DNA of 64,000 bases from an uncultured Steroidobacter sp. (GCF_937958065.1 NZ_CALFXI010000019.1:31152-95151); one strand, 5' to 3'; shown: positions 42,283-51,504, counted from the first letter of the stretch. Numbers and translations are program-made. The notes: generated by a model not told the origin, from the letters alone.

Positions 42283-43772
42283 GAGGCTATCTCGGCAATC
42301 AGGCCCGGAACCGCCCGGGCAACAAGGGTGGCGGCGGCGGCCGCTCCAATCGCGGCAACAACGACGGCAACCGCGGCAATCGCGGCAACCGCGGGGGCAA
42401 TGGCGATCATCGCGGGGAAGGGCCGCAGCACGATGACTTGCCGGTCGACGACGCGTTCGACGGCGACGATGTCGGCGTAATCTCCCCCGCGGAGCTCGCC
42501 GCCTCCCGCCAGTCGATGAACCTGACTCAGCTGAAGCTGAAGCCGGTGCCGGAGCTGGTGGAGATCGCGCAGAAGATGGGGCTGGAGAATCTGGCCCGTT
42601 CGCGCAAGCAGGACATTATCTTCTCCATCCTCAAGGCGCACGCGCGCAGCGGCGAGGACATCTACGGCGACGGCGTGCTGGAGATCCTGCAGGACGGCTT
42701 CGGCTTCCTGCGCTCCGCCGACAGCTCCTATCTCGCCGGACCCGACGACATCTACGTCAGCCCCAGTCAGATCCGCCGCTTCAATCTGCGCACCGGCGAC
42801 TCGATCTCCGGCCTGATCCGTCCGCCCAAGGACGGCGAGCGCTACTTCGCGCTGCTCAAAGTGGGCGAGATCAATTTCGATTCTCCGGAAGGCGCCAAGC
42901 ACAAGGTGCTGTTCGAGAATCTGACCCCCCTGCATCCGACGAAGCGCTTCAAGCTGGAGCGCGGCAACGGCTCGAGCGAGGACCTGACGGCGCGCATCAT
43001 CGATCTGGTGGCGCCGATCGGCAAAGGTCAGCGCGGCCTGATCATCTCCCCGCCCAAGGCGGGTAAGACGATGCTGCTGCAGAACATTGCCAGCTCCATC
43101 ACCTCCAATCATCCCGATGTCTATCTGATCGTGCTGCTGATCGATGAGCGTCCGGAAGAAGTGACGGAAATGGCGCGGACGGTGCGTGGCGAAGTGGTGT
43201 CCTCCACGTTCGACGAGCCGGCTACGCGTCACGTGCAGGTCGCGGAAATGGTGATCGAAAAGGCCAAGCGCCTGGTCGAGCACAAGCGCGACGTGGTGAT
43301 TTTGCTTGACTCGATTACCCGCCTCGCGCGTGCTTACAACACCGTGGTGCCGAGCTCCGGCAAGGTGCTCACCGGCGGTGTCGATGCCAATGCCTTGCAG
43401 CGGCCGAAGCGCTTCTTCGGTGCCGCCCGCAACATCGAAGAGGGTGGCTCGTTGACCATTCTCGCGACGGCGCTGATCGATACCGGCTCGCGCATGGACG
43501 ACGTGATTTACGAAGAGTTCAAGGGCACCGGTAATTCCGAAATTCATCTGGATCGGCGCGTGTCGGAGAAACGCGTGTTCCCCGCCGTGAATATCAATCG
43601 CTCCGGCACCCGCCGCGAGGAATTGATCACCTCGGCCGAGGAGCTGCAGAAGATCTGGATCCTGCGCAAGCTGCTGCACCCGATGGACGAGCTGGCGGCA
43701 ATCGAGTTCCTCATCGACAAGATGAAGGACACCAAGACCAACGGCGAATTCTTCGACGCGATGAAGCGTTGA
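42279..43772 (+). CDS. rho: Transcription termination factor Rho, with N-terminal low-complexity extension
   Basis: 497 residues from the GTG that overlaps trxA. The canonical Rho start (MNLTQLKLKPVPELVEIAQKMGLENLARSRKQDIIF) lies at residue 80, at an ATG at 42516. The first 79 residues are an extension rich in Gly, Asn and Arg (RGNNDGNRGNRGNRGG) followed by an acidic patch. Walker A PPKAGKTMLLQ, the LLIDERPEE and the Q/R-loop residues are intact, so the hexameric RNA translocase should work. Either start may be used; the overlap and unbroken frame favour the longer form. Confidence 0.94.
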   Translation: MRGYLGNQARNRPGNKGGGGGRSNRGNNDGNRGNRGNRGGNGDHRGEGPQHDDLPVDDAFDGDDVGVISPAELAASRQSMNLTQLKLKPVPELVEIAQKMGLENLARSRKQDIIFSILKAHARSGEDIYGDGVLEILQDGFGFLRSADSSYLAGPDDIYVSPSQIRRFNLRTGDSISGLIRPPKDGERYFALLKVGEINFDSPEGAKHKVLFENLTPLHPTKRFKLERGNGSSEDLTARIIDLVAPIGKGQRGLIISPPKAGKTMLLQNIASSITSNHPDVYLIVLLIDERPEEVTEMARTVRGEVVSSTFDEPATRHVQVAEMVIEKAKRLVEHKRDVVILLDSITRLARAYNTVVPSSGKVLTGGVDANALQRPKRFFGAARNIEEGGSLTILATALIDTGSRMDDVIYEEFKGTGNSEIHLDRRVSEKRVFPAVNINRSGTRREELITSAEELQKIWILRKLLHPMDELAAIEFLIDKMKDTKTNGEFFDAMKR

Positions 43773-43884
43773 GCCATCGTTGACCGAGCATCGGTACCGC
43801 CCTCCCGCCCCGGGAGGGACGGCCGAGGCTCGTGGGCGGATGTGCGCTCCGTCACAGATTTCACTTCGTTAGGTGTAGACCGCG

Positions 43885-45855
43885 ATGGCGTCATGCCATC
43901 GATGCGAAGCCGTTCTCTGTTCCCGGCCCGGCGACTATTTAACTTGCGGCAACTCCGAGGCTCTATGGAATCGAGGGGAAAGCCGGCTGATCCCGGTCCG
44001 AGCGCGCATGTCCGATCCACGTCCCGACTCGCCGACGCTGCGATTGCGCCGATTGGATGCATCGGCGCTGGAGCTCGCGGAACTCATGCGCGAGGGGCGT
44101 GTCACGACCCTGTTTCAGCCCATCGTCGACCCGCGCTCGCGGGGTATTTGCGGCTATGAGGCGCTGACCCGCGGCCCGTCCGACAGCTGGCTGCACGCCC
44201 CCCAGAATCTGTTCGAAGCCGCCCGCCGTGCCGGCCTCAAGGTCGAGCTCGACTTCCTGTGCATGCAAAATGCCTTCAAACGTTTCGTTGCGGCGCGCGT
44301 GTCGGGCCAGCTGTTCATCAATGTTTCTCCCGATACCATCTACGAACATCCCAATTTCGCCCAGCGCTTCGTCGATCTGGCGAACAATCTCGGCATGCGG
44401 ATGGATCGTTGTGTCATCGAGCTGACCGAAGAAAGCCTGCTGGAAGACTACGATCGCCTGCGCTCGGCCATGCAGCGCCTGCGCGAGGTGGGATGCGCCA
44501 TCGCCATCGACGATCTCGGCGCGGGCTCGTCGGGCCTGCGCACCTGGTCGGAGCTGAAGCCCGACTACGTGAAGATCGATCGTTATTTCGTCACCGGCAT
44601 CGATGCCGACGCCACCAAGCTGGAGTTCGTGCGTTCCATGCTCGACATGGGCCGAGCCATGGGCTGTCGGGTCATCGCCGAGGGAGTCGAGACCGAGCGT
44701 GAGTGCCGCGAGCTGGTGGATCTCGGCCTGGATCGCCTGCAAGGGCATTTCTTCGGCCGTCCCAGCACGACACCGGTGGCGGCGCTGCAGCAGCTGGAGT
44801 CGCTCGATCGTTCCATCGTTACTTACACAGCGCTGCTCGCCGAGCACATCTCGACGTATGTACCGCCGGTGCCGCCGGAAATGCGTGTCACCGAAGTGGC
44901 CGATCTGTTCCGTGACCATCCCGAACAGCTGACGTTTCCGGTCGTGCAGGAAGGCCGGCCGCTCGGCGTGGTGCGGCGTGAGCGCCTGTTCGACCTGCTC
45001 GCCAAGCCGTTGCATCCGGAGATCTTCAACAAGAAGCCGATCACCGCGGTGATGGAGACGCCGACGCTGCTCATCGACGCTCAGCTGCGCCTGGAGCAGG
45101 TCAGCCGTCTGGTCACTCAGAAGAGCCGCCCGCGGCTCACCGAAGAATTCGTCATCACGAAAGAGGGGCGCTATCACGGCCTGGGCCAGACCATCGATGT
45201 GCTGCGCCTGATCACCGAACAGCAGCTGCAGTCGGCGAAACATTCCAATCCGCTGACGCTGTTGCCGGGCAATGCCGCGGTCCGCAGCAGCATCGACAAG
45301 CTCCTCGAAGCGCGCAAACGTTTCATCGTCGCGTATTTCGACCTGGATTCCTTCAAGCCCTACAACGACGTGTATGGCTATGCGCAGGGCGATCAGGTCA
45401 TTCTGCATCTGGCCGGACTGCTCAAGTCTCATTTCTCGGCGCGGCTGGATTTCATCGGTCACGTGGGCGGCGACGATTTCCTCGTCGTGATGCGATCGGC
45501 CGACTGCCGGGAGCGCGTGGTCAACGTCCTGAACCGCTTCGCGGAGACGGTCGCGAATTTCTATTCACCCGAGCACGCGTCGGCGCGTTCCATCACCGCC
45601 ACCGATCGCGACGGTCGCCAACGCAAGTATCCGTTGCTGACTCTGTCGGTCGCCGCGCTGGATTCGGAGACCATTGGTGCGACCAGCGCCGATGCTGTGG
45701 CTCACCTGCTCGCGCACGTGAAGAAGTATGCGAAACAGCAGCCCGGCAACAGCTTCGTGCTTCGCACTGACGACCGGATCGTCGACCTCCTCGCCAGCTC
45801 CCGACGGCCGTCGCCGGACATGATGCCGATGGAGCAGCTGATGAACAGCGCCTGA
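43885..45855 (+). CDS. EAL-CBS-GGDEF cyclic-di-GMP protein
   Basis: 656 residues. An N-terminal segment with CHRCEAVLCSRPG and a later Cys leads into an EAL domain (about 65-305) with intact catalytic motifs: YEALTRG, ELTEESLLE, IDDLGAGSSG, DYVKIDRYF, AEGVETE and LQGHFFGRP. A CBS pair follows (about 330-445), then a GGDEF domain (about 455-600) in which the signature reads GGDDF, so cyclase activity is possible. No transmembrane helix. The EAL-before-GGDEF order with CBS in between is a known class in gammaproteobacteria. The start could be the later ATG at 44008, which would drop the Cys motif. Confidence 0.9.
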   Translation: MASCHRCEAVLCSRPGDYLTCGNSEALWNRGESRLIPVRARMSDPRPDSPTLRLRRLDASALELAELMREGRVTTLFQPIVDPRSRGICGYEALTRGPSDSWLHAPQNLFEAARRAGLKVELDFLCMQNAFKRFVAARVSGQLFINVSPDTIYEHPNFAQRFVDLANNLGMRMDRCVIELTEESLLEDYDRLRSAMQRLREVGCAIAIDDLGAGSSGLRTWSELKPDYVKIDRYFVTGIDADATKLEFVRSMLDMGRAMGCRVIAEGVETERECRELVDLGLDRLQGHFFGRPSTTPVAALQQLESLDRSIVTYTALLAEHISTYVPPVPPEMRVTEVADLFRDHPEQLTFPVVQEGRPLGVVRRERLFDLLAKPLHPEIFNKKPITAVMETPTLLIDAQLRLEQVSRLVTQKSRPRLTEEFVITKEGRYHGLGQTIDVLRLITEQQLQSAKHSNPLTLLPGNAAVRSSIDKLLEARKRFIVAYFDLDSFKPYNDVYGYAQGDQVILHLAGLLKSHFSARLDFIGHVGGDDFLVVMRSADCRERVVNVLNRFAETVANFYSPEHASARSITATDRDGRQRKYPLLTLSVAALDSETIGATSADAVAHLLAHVKKYAKQQPGNSFVLRTDDRIVDLLASSRRPSPDMMPMEQLMNSA

Positions 45856-45871
45856 GGTGTGATCCAGGGAC

Positions 45872-46945
45872 TCATTTTCGCCGCGGAGTCCGCCTCGTGT
45901 TGCGACCGGTCAGGCCGCGCAGCGAATGCTCCACCATCGATCGAAACTCCTGTCCCAGATCTTCGGCGGTTGGCAGGTCGCGCTTCAGGCGTTTCGGCAA
46001 CGCCGCGGACAGTCGGTACTGAGCGACCCCCATAGGTTTGCTCGTATCGCGCAACGCGTACTCCACGACGATCTGGTTCCGACCCTTGCATAGAATGATG
46101 CCGATGGAGGGTCGATCATCGGGATGGCGCAGCAGGTCGTCTACAGCGGACAGATAGAAATTCATCTTGCCTGCGAACTCCGGCTTGAAGCCTTCTACCT
46201 TGAGCTCGATGACCACGAAGCAGCGCAGCCGCAGGTGGTAGAACAGGAGGTCGATGAAATAGTCCTGATCCCCCACCTGCAGAGGATATTGACTGCCAAC
46301 GAATGCGAAGCCTTTGCCGAGCTCCAATATCAACGCTCGCAGATGGTCGATGAGGCCGCGCTGCAAGTCCCGCTCCATCATGTCCGGCCCGAGGGCGAGA
46401 AAATCGAAGCTGTAAGGGTCTTTGATCAGCTGTTGTGCCAGCTCTGACTGCGTGGCCGGCAAGGTGCGCCTGAAGTTGGTGAGGGCGTGGCCTTGTCGTG
46501 CGAACAAGTTGCTCTCGATCTGGTGAGTGAGAACGCTGCGACTCCAGCCGTTGTCGATGGCCTGCCGCGCGTACCATTCGCGTTCGATCTCCGATTTGAG
46601 GGCCTGCAGTAGAAGCGTGTTGTGTCCCCACGGCAATTTTGCAACAACCTGTTGCACAAATTCCCGGTCCGGCCAGGCGACCGCGAAGGACCGCATATAT
46701 TCGAGGTTTCGAGCCGAGATGCCAGTCATGTCGGGAAAGGCACGGCGTAGATCGGCCGCAAGGCGCGTGATGACTTTTGCTCCCCATCCTTCCGCGCGTT
46801 GGCGTGCGTATAGATCACGACCGATGCTCCAGTAGAGAAGAATGAGCTCGGTGTTTACCGATAGTACAGTGCGCAGGCGTGCGCTGCGAATACGCTGCTT
46901 CAGGTCGGAGAGCAGCGCTGTATAGCTGACCGACAATCTGGACAT
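45872..46945 (-). CDS. YhcG/DUF1016 family PD-(D/E)XK nuclease
   Basis: 357 residues. The N-terminal DUF1016 helical domain (VNTELILLYWSIGRDLYARQRAEGWG...SARNLEYMRSF) is followed by a PD-(D/E)XK nuclease core: YFIDLLFYHLRLRCFVVIELKVEGF, with the Asp and the ExK of the active site in place. The family is often near restriction-modification or mobile genes; here it stands alone between an EAL protein (converging, 16 bp) and a peptidase. Intact, so potentially active. Its role is unknown; a transferred gene is possible. Confidence 0.88.
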   Translation of the reverse strand: MSRLSVSYTALLSDLKQRIRSARLRTVLSVNTELILLYWSIGRDLYARQRAEGWGAKVITRLAADLRRAFPDMTGISARNLEYMRSFAVAWPDREFVQQVVAKLPWGHNTLLLQALKSEIEREWYARQAIDNGWSRSVLTHQIESNLFARQGHALTNFRRTLPATQSELAQQLIKDPYSFDFLALGPDMMERDLQRGLIDHLRALILELGKGFAFVGSQYPLQVGDQDYFIDLLFYHLRLRCFVVIELKVEGFKPEFAGKMNFYLSAVDDLLRHPDDRPSIGIILCKGRNQIVVEYALRDTSKPMGVAQYRLSAALPKRLKRDLPTAEDLGQEFRSMVEHSLRGLTGRNTRRTPRRK

Positions 46946-47014
46946 TTGTTTCCTCGGGTCGGCGTGTTGCGCCAGCCAGAATCGCCGAGGTCTGCGGCGA
47001 TTGGCCCGAGAGAT

Positions 47015-47041
47015 CGCGCGCTCACGCTACGGTAGCGCGCG
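47015..47041. terminator. Hairpin after the M20 peptidase gene
   Basis: A perfect 8-bp stem CGCGCGCT/AGCGCGCG with an 11-nt loop, about 40 bp after the peptidase stop on the minus strand. There is no clear T run, so it may be a weak or Rho-assisted terminator. Confidence 0.35.
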
Positions 47042-47077
47042 TCCAATTGTCGTCTGAAAAGAGTATCCTCGGCGGAT

Positions 47078-48397
47078 TTACCTCTTCCCCAACCGGTACA
47101 ACAACACCGCGAGCCGCTGCGTCTGGATCTGGTACGTGCGCAGGTCGGCGAACTCGTCCGGGGTGTGGGAGCCGCCGCCCAGCAGCCCGAGCCCGTCGAG
47201 GGCCATCTCGACGTGGTCGGCTGCGAAGGAAATATCCGCGGCGCCGGCATTGCGCGGGTTTACTTCGGTTACAGGGCCGAAGCCGAGATCCTTGCTGACG
47301 CCGTCGTATATCGAGAGCAGCTCGCGATTGCCGTCCGTCGGAGCCATGGGAGGATAGTTGTCGGTGAATTCGATTTCCGCCGACGTGTGCGGCAAGCTCG
47401 CGGCGACGACCTTTCGCATCTTGGCGCGAGTGTCTTCGAGCTGTTGCACAGTGAGTGTGCGCAGATCGCCCGAGGCGATGGCCACTGGCGCGACGATATT
47501 GTTCTTGCCGCACAGCGTGGCGCCGAGCGGTTGTTTGTTGAAGTCTACCTGTGTACTGCTGGCGATCAGGCCCGGATTGAAAGTGACGAACTCTTCGCCG
47601 CGGACCTCCTGATAGAAGCCATTGAGAATGCGACCGAGCTCATAGGCCGCGCCCGCGCCCACGTCATCGGAGAAGATTTGCGAGGAGTGCGAGCTCTTTG
47701 CTTTCACCTTCACGACCCAGCCGGTCGAGCTGCGGCGTGCGGTCACCGCGGTCTTCGGATCGTTGGAGGCATTTTCCAGACCGATCGCGATGTCCGCCGC
47801 TTTGGCGGCTTCGATGATGTCGCGACGTGCGAGCTCCAGCGGCCGGCCGGAATCTTCCTCATCGCCATGCAGAACGACCGTGAATTGCAATGAATCGAGC
47901 AGTCCCTGCGAGCGCAGCGCTTCCAACGCCGCGAGGCCGACGATGATGCCGCCCTTCATGTCCGCCGCGCCGGGGCCGCGGGCAATGTTCTGATCGACGC
48001 GTTGCCAGCGCTGAAAAGGATGATTGGGCTCGAACACGGTATCGAGGTGACCGATCAGCAGCACGTGCTTGCCCCGGCCCGCGCGAGTGGCGATCAGGTG
48101 GCCGGCGCGACCGAAGGGCGTGCCATCGACCCAGGTGACCTTGAATCCGAGCGCCTCGAAGCGGGGCCGAAGCATGTCGGCGACATTACGCACGCCCGCG
48201 AAATTCATGGTGCCGCTGTTCACATTGACGATCTGCTCGAGCAGCTCGATGTTGGCTGACTCGTGGGCGGTCACGTGGCTGACCAGCGCTTTTTCCCTGG
48301 CGTCACGAGGCGCGGCGTACGTCGGCAAGGAGCAGGACAGCGAGGCGAGGGCAACGAGCAGGGCAGTGCGCGCCGGGGCACTCGGGCGAAATCGCAT
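47078..48397 (-). CDS. Secreted M20 family metallopeptidase
   Basis: 439 residues from the ATG at 48397, with a signal peptide ending PTYA-A near residue 28. Metal ligands and catalytic residues of M20 (glutamate carboxypeptidase-type): GHLDTVFE, GPGAADMKGG, and the Glu pair in HGDEEDSG. A dimerisation domain (RRSSTGWVVKVKAKSSHSS) lies in the middle, and HTPDEF near the end gives the last ligand. Periplasmic, removing terminal residues from peptides or folate-like compounds; substrate unknown. It is divergent from the metallo-beta-lactamase gene with only 32 bp between the starts. Confidence 0.92.
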   Translation of the reverse strand: MRFRPSAPARTALLVALASLSCSLPTYAAPRDAREKALVSHVTAHESANIELLEQIVNVNSGTMNFAGVRNVADMLRPRFEALGFKVTWVDGTPFGRAGHLIATRAGRGKHVLLIGHLDTVFEPNHPFQRWQRVDQNIARGPGAADMKGGIIVGLAALEALRSQGLLDSLQFTVVLHGDEEDSGRPLELARRDIIEAAKAADIAIGLENASNDPKTAVTARRSSTGWVVKVKAKSSHSSQIFSDDVGAGAAYELGRILNGFYQEVRGEEFVTFNPGLIASSTQVDFNKQPLGATLCGKNNIVAPVAIASGDLRTLTVQQLEDTRAKMRKVVAASLPHTSAEIEFTDNYPPMAPTDGNRELLSIYDGVSKDLGFGPVTEVNPRNAGAADISFAADHVEMALDGLGLLGGGSHTPDEFADLRTYQIQTQRLAVLLYRLGKR

Positions 48398-48429
48398 GGT
48401 GGAATTTCCTCTTTCGGCCAGGAGGCCGC

Positions 48430-49536
48430 ATGATACGCGGGATGACCGTTTCCGACCCTGCCAATACTTCCACGACGCCGGCGGTGACCGCGGAAGGCGA
48501 GGCGTTTGCCTCGGCGCCTCGTCGTCTCCAGTACGTCGACACGCCTGCACCCGCACCCGGCCACAGCACGACAGTTGCACCTGGTGTGCGCTGGGGGCGA
48601 ATTCCGTTGCCGCTGGATTTGAATCACATCAACGTGTGGTTGCTGGAGACCGACGATGGCTGCGTCGTGGTCGACACGGGGATGGCGGCATCGATCGGAA
48701 AGGACGCGTGGGAGGTATTCGAGCGTGAATATTTCTCGCAGCGACCGTTGCGTGCAGTATTCATTACTCACATTCACCCGGATCACATCGGCCTGGCCAG
48801 ATGGCTGCAGGAACGCCTGGGTGTGCCCGTGCTCATGTCGCGGCGGACGTGCCAGCTGGCGCGTGCAATGTGGGGCGGCGAGGGGCAAGCGCAGTTCAGC
48901 GCGGCCGAGCAATTTTTTCAGTCGCACGGTGTAACGGATTCGGTTCTGATCCGAGCGATGTTTCGTCCCGATCGTTTCGCGCGCATGACCAGCGGAATGC
49001 CGAGCGTCGAGCGCTTCATCGCGGATGAAGAATCGATTCATTGGGGAGCGGGCGAGTGGACCGCGCTGGAGACCGATGGCCATGCCGAAGGTCACTTGTG
49101 CCTGTCCAATCCAACCGCGCGTGTGCTGATCAGCGGCGATCAGGTGCTGCCGACGATCTCTTCGAACATCAGCTACATGTTCCACAGCGCCGATCCCAAT
49201 CCACTGGGCTCGTATTTGTCATCGCTGCAGCGACTGCGGGCGCTATCGGAAGACACGCTGGTGCTGCCAGCGCACGGTGTGCCCTTTCGTGGCCTGCGGC
49301 AGCGGATCGACGATCTCACCGGTCATCACGTGCAGCAGCTCGACAAGCTTGCGGCGCTGTGCGTCGAGCCAAAGGTGGCGATCGAAGTCCTGCCTTTCAT
49401 GTTCCGGCGCGAGCTGAAGGACATGCACTTGTTTCTGGCAATCGGCGAGGCGCTGGCGCATCTGGAATATCTGGTGCACGCGGGGCGCGTCCGCCGCGAG
49501 CTGCGCGACGGACGCGTTCATTACATCACTCTTTGA
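48430..49536 (+). CDS. Metallo-beta-lactamase-fold hydrolase
   Basis: 368 residues. The zinc motif THIHPDHIGLARWL (HxHxDH), the later LETDGHAEGHLCL (His), ISGDQVLP (Asp) and LPAHGVPFRG (His) give a complete two-metal site. The C-terminal helical domain (LDKLAALCVEPKVAIEVLPFMF) resembles the LACTB2-like branch. No signal peptide, so cytoplasmic. The substrate is likely an ester or thioester; unknown. Its stop overlaps the end of the convergent beta-helix gene by 11 bp. Confidence 0.88.
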   Translation: MIRGMTVSDPANTSTTPAVTAEGEAFASAPRRLQYVDTPAPAPGHSTTVAPGVRWGRIPLPLDLNHINVWLLETDDGCVVVDTGMAASIGKDAWEVFEREYFSQRPLRAVFITHIHPDHIGLARWLQERLGVPVLMSRRTCQLARAMWGGEGQAQFSAAEQFFQSHGVTDSVLIRAMFRPDRFARMTSGMPSVERFIADEESIHWGAGEWTALETDGHAEGHLCLSNPTARVLISGDQVLPTISSNISYMFHSADPNPLGSYLSSLQRLRALSEDTLVLPAHGVPFRGLRQRIDDLTGHHVQQLDKLAALCVEPKVAIEVLPFMFRRELKDMHLFLAIGEALAHLEYLVHAGRVRRELRDGRVHYITL

Positions 49537-50224
49537 CCGGGGTGGCGCCGACGATCCTGCCGACGCTGGCGCGATCGCTGATCCGAAGCTCCACCTCGCG
49601 ATCGAATCTCAACGTGCCATTGACCACCGCATCCGGACCGATGGTGATCCTGGGCTTGCGCTTGTTCGAGAAGAAGCCGATGTGGTCGGGCTTCTCGACA
49701 TGAATGCCGCCGTCGACTCGCGAGCCCGAGCCGATCTCGATGTCGCCGTTGGTGGTCTTGATGCCTTTGCCGACGGTCGCGCCGGCCAGTTCGATATCGC
49801 CATTGACGTTTTCCAGATGGCCAGCGATGCGGGCTCCTCGGGCTAGCGAGATACTGCCGTTCACGTTGGTCACGTCGCCGCGCACTTCGGCCTGCTCGTC
49901 CAGACGCACCCGGCCGTTCACCACTTCGATCGAGTCGGCCTTGGTGTTGCGGTCCAGAGTCACGCCGCCGTTGACCGTGTCGATGTCTTCGACCGTGGAG
50001 TCGCGGCCAATATCGATCGAGCCGCTGACGGTCTCGATATTGCCGGCCCGCACCGAGTCCTCCAGGCGGATCGAGCCATTGACGGTCTCGACCGAGCCGA
50101 CCTCGCGACCGCTTTCGACGCGAATCGAGCCGTTGATCTTCGAAATATTCTGGCCGTCCGCCCACAGTAGCGGGCTCGCCAGCAGCAGTGTCATGCTCGT
50201 CACGGCCACCCATTTGTATCGCAT
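49526..50224 (-). CDS. Secreted beta-helix repeat protein
   Basis: 232 residues from the ATG at 50224 (MRYKWVAVTSMTLLLASPLLWADG), a signal peptide. The mature protein is about seven rungs of an 18-19 residue repeat with consensus I-x-T/V-V-N-G-x-I-x-L (KINGSIRVES, ETVNGSIRLED, DTVNGGVTLD, TNVNGSISLA, ENVNGDIELA, TTNGDIEIGS). This predicts a beta-solenoid with an Asn-Gly ladder, like bactofilin or DUF4097-type folds. Likely periplasmic or surface. No function known. Converges with the metallo-beta-lactamase gene. Confidence 0.8.
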   Translation of the reverse strand: MRYKWVAVTSMTLLLASPLLWADGQNISKINGSIRVESGREVGSVETVNGSIRLEDSVRAGNIETVSGSIDIGRDSTVEDIDTVNGGVTLDRNTKADSIEVVNGRVRLDEQAEVRGDVTNVNGSISLARGARIAGHLENVNGDIELAGATVGKGIKTTNGDIEIGSGSRVDGGIHVEKPDHIGFFSNKRKPRITIGPDAVVNGTLRFDREVELRISDRASVGRIVGATPVKE

Positions 50225-50352
50225 ACGTCCTCCCTTGCGTGTTCGTGGGGTTGGACGCGACGGCCGCGCGGAAGGTTGCAATGGCAGCTGCAACTGCCTA
50301 GCGGTGCCGGGCGAACGGCTGGTATCTTCTCGGACAAGGTACCGAGGTCCGC

Positions 50353-50859
50353 ATGCTCAACACCGCTCCGCATATCGCGAACCTGGCGCAGGTCATTCAG
50401 TTGGCCGTGGCGCCCGTGTTTCTTTTGGCGGGTGTAGGCACCACGTTGAATGCGCTCGCGACCCGCGTCGGTCGCATCATCGATCGGGCGCGCACCATGG
50501 AAGACCGGCTGGTGCACGCGAGCCCGGAGCAGGCCGAGGAGTACCACAAGCTGCTGCGAGTGCTGTCCAAGCGAGCAACTTTGATCAATCGCGCCATCGG
50601 CCTGTCGGTGACCTGCGGCTTTCTGGTGTCGCTGGTGGTCGCGGCGCTGTTCATCAGCTCCTCGCTGGGCATCAACCTGGATGCACCGATTGCGATCACG
50701 TTCGTGATCGCGCTGGCGTGTCTTGCGATGGGGCTGATCTATTTTCTGCGCGAAGTCATTCTCGCCACCAATTCGCTGAGCTTCGGCGGCGTGCGGGCCA
50801 CGCATCTGGAAGTGGACAAGAGCGGCGGGGTCGCCAAGACGCCCGTCGCCAAAGAATGA
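50353..50859 (+). CDS. DUF2721 family membrane protein
   Basis: 168 residues with three transmembrane helices (IQLAVAPVFLLAGVGTTLNAL, LSVTCGFLVSLVVAALFI, IAITFVIALACLAMGLIYFL). The early motif NALATRVGRIIDRARTMEDR is typical of DUF2721. Function unknown. Single gene. Confidence 0.88.
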   Translation: MLNTAPHIANLAQVIQLAVAPVFLLAGVGTTLNALATRVGRIIDRARTMEDRLVHASPEQAEEYHKLLRVLSKRATLINRAIGLSVTCGFLVSLVVAALFISSSLGINLDAPIAITFVIALACLAMGLIYFLREVILATNSLSFGGVRATHLEVDKSGGVAKTPVAKE

Positions 50860-50968
50860 CAGCCAGGGACAAAATTTGGCGCAAAGGTGCCAGTGCTCGT
50901 CGGTTCGCCTGATTCCGTGATCGACTGCACAACTTAACTCACCGCGGCCCCGGCATCATCGCCCCCGC

Positions 50969-51445
50969 ATGATCCAGCCGCCGCCAGAAGTCGTGGTTCA
51001 GCCCGATGCGTTCCGCGTTTCCAGAGAATCCATGTTGCTTGCTTGCGAGCTGCGTGGAGCCTTGGCTGTTTGCGTCTATGACGACACGCAGCCGGCCGGC
51101 GGGCTTCTGCATCTGCGTTACGTGGCCGTCGCCAACGATCAGCCGCTCGACCTCACCGATAACACGCTCAGCTCCGACCTGTTGCTGATGGATCGCTTTT
51201 GCAAGGAGCTGCGCTCGGCCGGAGCGCGCAAGCAGAGCTGGCGCGTGAGCATCTTCGGGCACACGCCCGAGGTGCCGGGCATGCAAGGCCCGGCCGCGAC
51301 GGTGATCGACCTCGCCAAGGCCTACTTCGCCGACGCCCGCTTGCCGGTGGAGTGCAAGGAGTTCAGTCGGTCGGTTGCCCTGTTGGTGCGTCTGGATCCG
51401 CGGGGTGGTCAGATTTGGGTCAACACTAGTTCCGCGACCGCGTAA
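50969..51445 (+). CDS. CheD-like protein lacking the catalytic cysteine
   Basis: 158 residues. The stretch LRGALAVCVYD (28-38) aligns with the CheD motif LGSCVAVCLYD, and GGLLHLRYV (H48) with GGMNHFMLP. The catalytic Cys of CheD is replaced by Ala31 while the His is kept. The rest (LLLMDRFCKELRSAGARKQSWRVSIFG, then PVECKEFSRSVALLVRLDPRGGQIWV) follows the CheD fold of receptor glutamine deamidases. No chemotaxis genes are nearby. It is probably a pseudo-enzyme with a binding role. The match is by pattern only and moderately certain. Confidence 0.6.
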   Translation: MIQPPPEVVVQPDAFRVSRESMLLACELRGALAVCVYDDTQPAGGLLHLRYVAVANDQPLDLTDNTLSSDLLLMDRFCKELRSAGARKQSWRVSIFGHTPEVPGMQGPAATVIDLAKAYFADARLPVECKEFSRSVALLVRLDPRGGQIWVNTSSATA

Positions 51446-51504
51446 TCCCCGCGCTCATGTAGACTCCACCGCGCTCCTTCTTACAACAACTGGCGCGGAT
51501 CGGA

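Noticed and set aside
43800..43818. Hairpin CCCTCCCG/CGGGAGGG after rho as an intrinsic terminator
   Set aside because: The 8-bp stem is perfect but has only a 3-nt loop and no following T run; it may be structural only.
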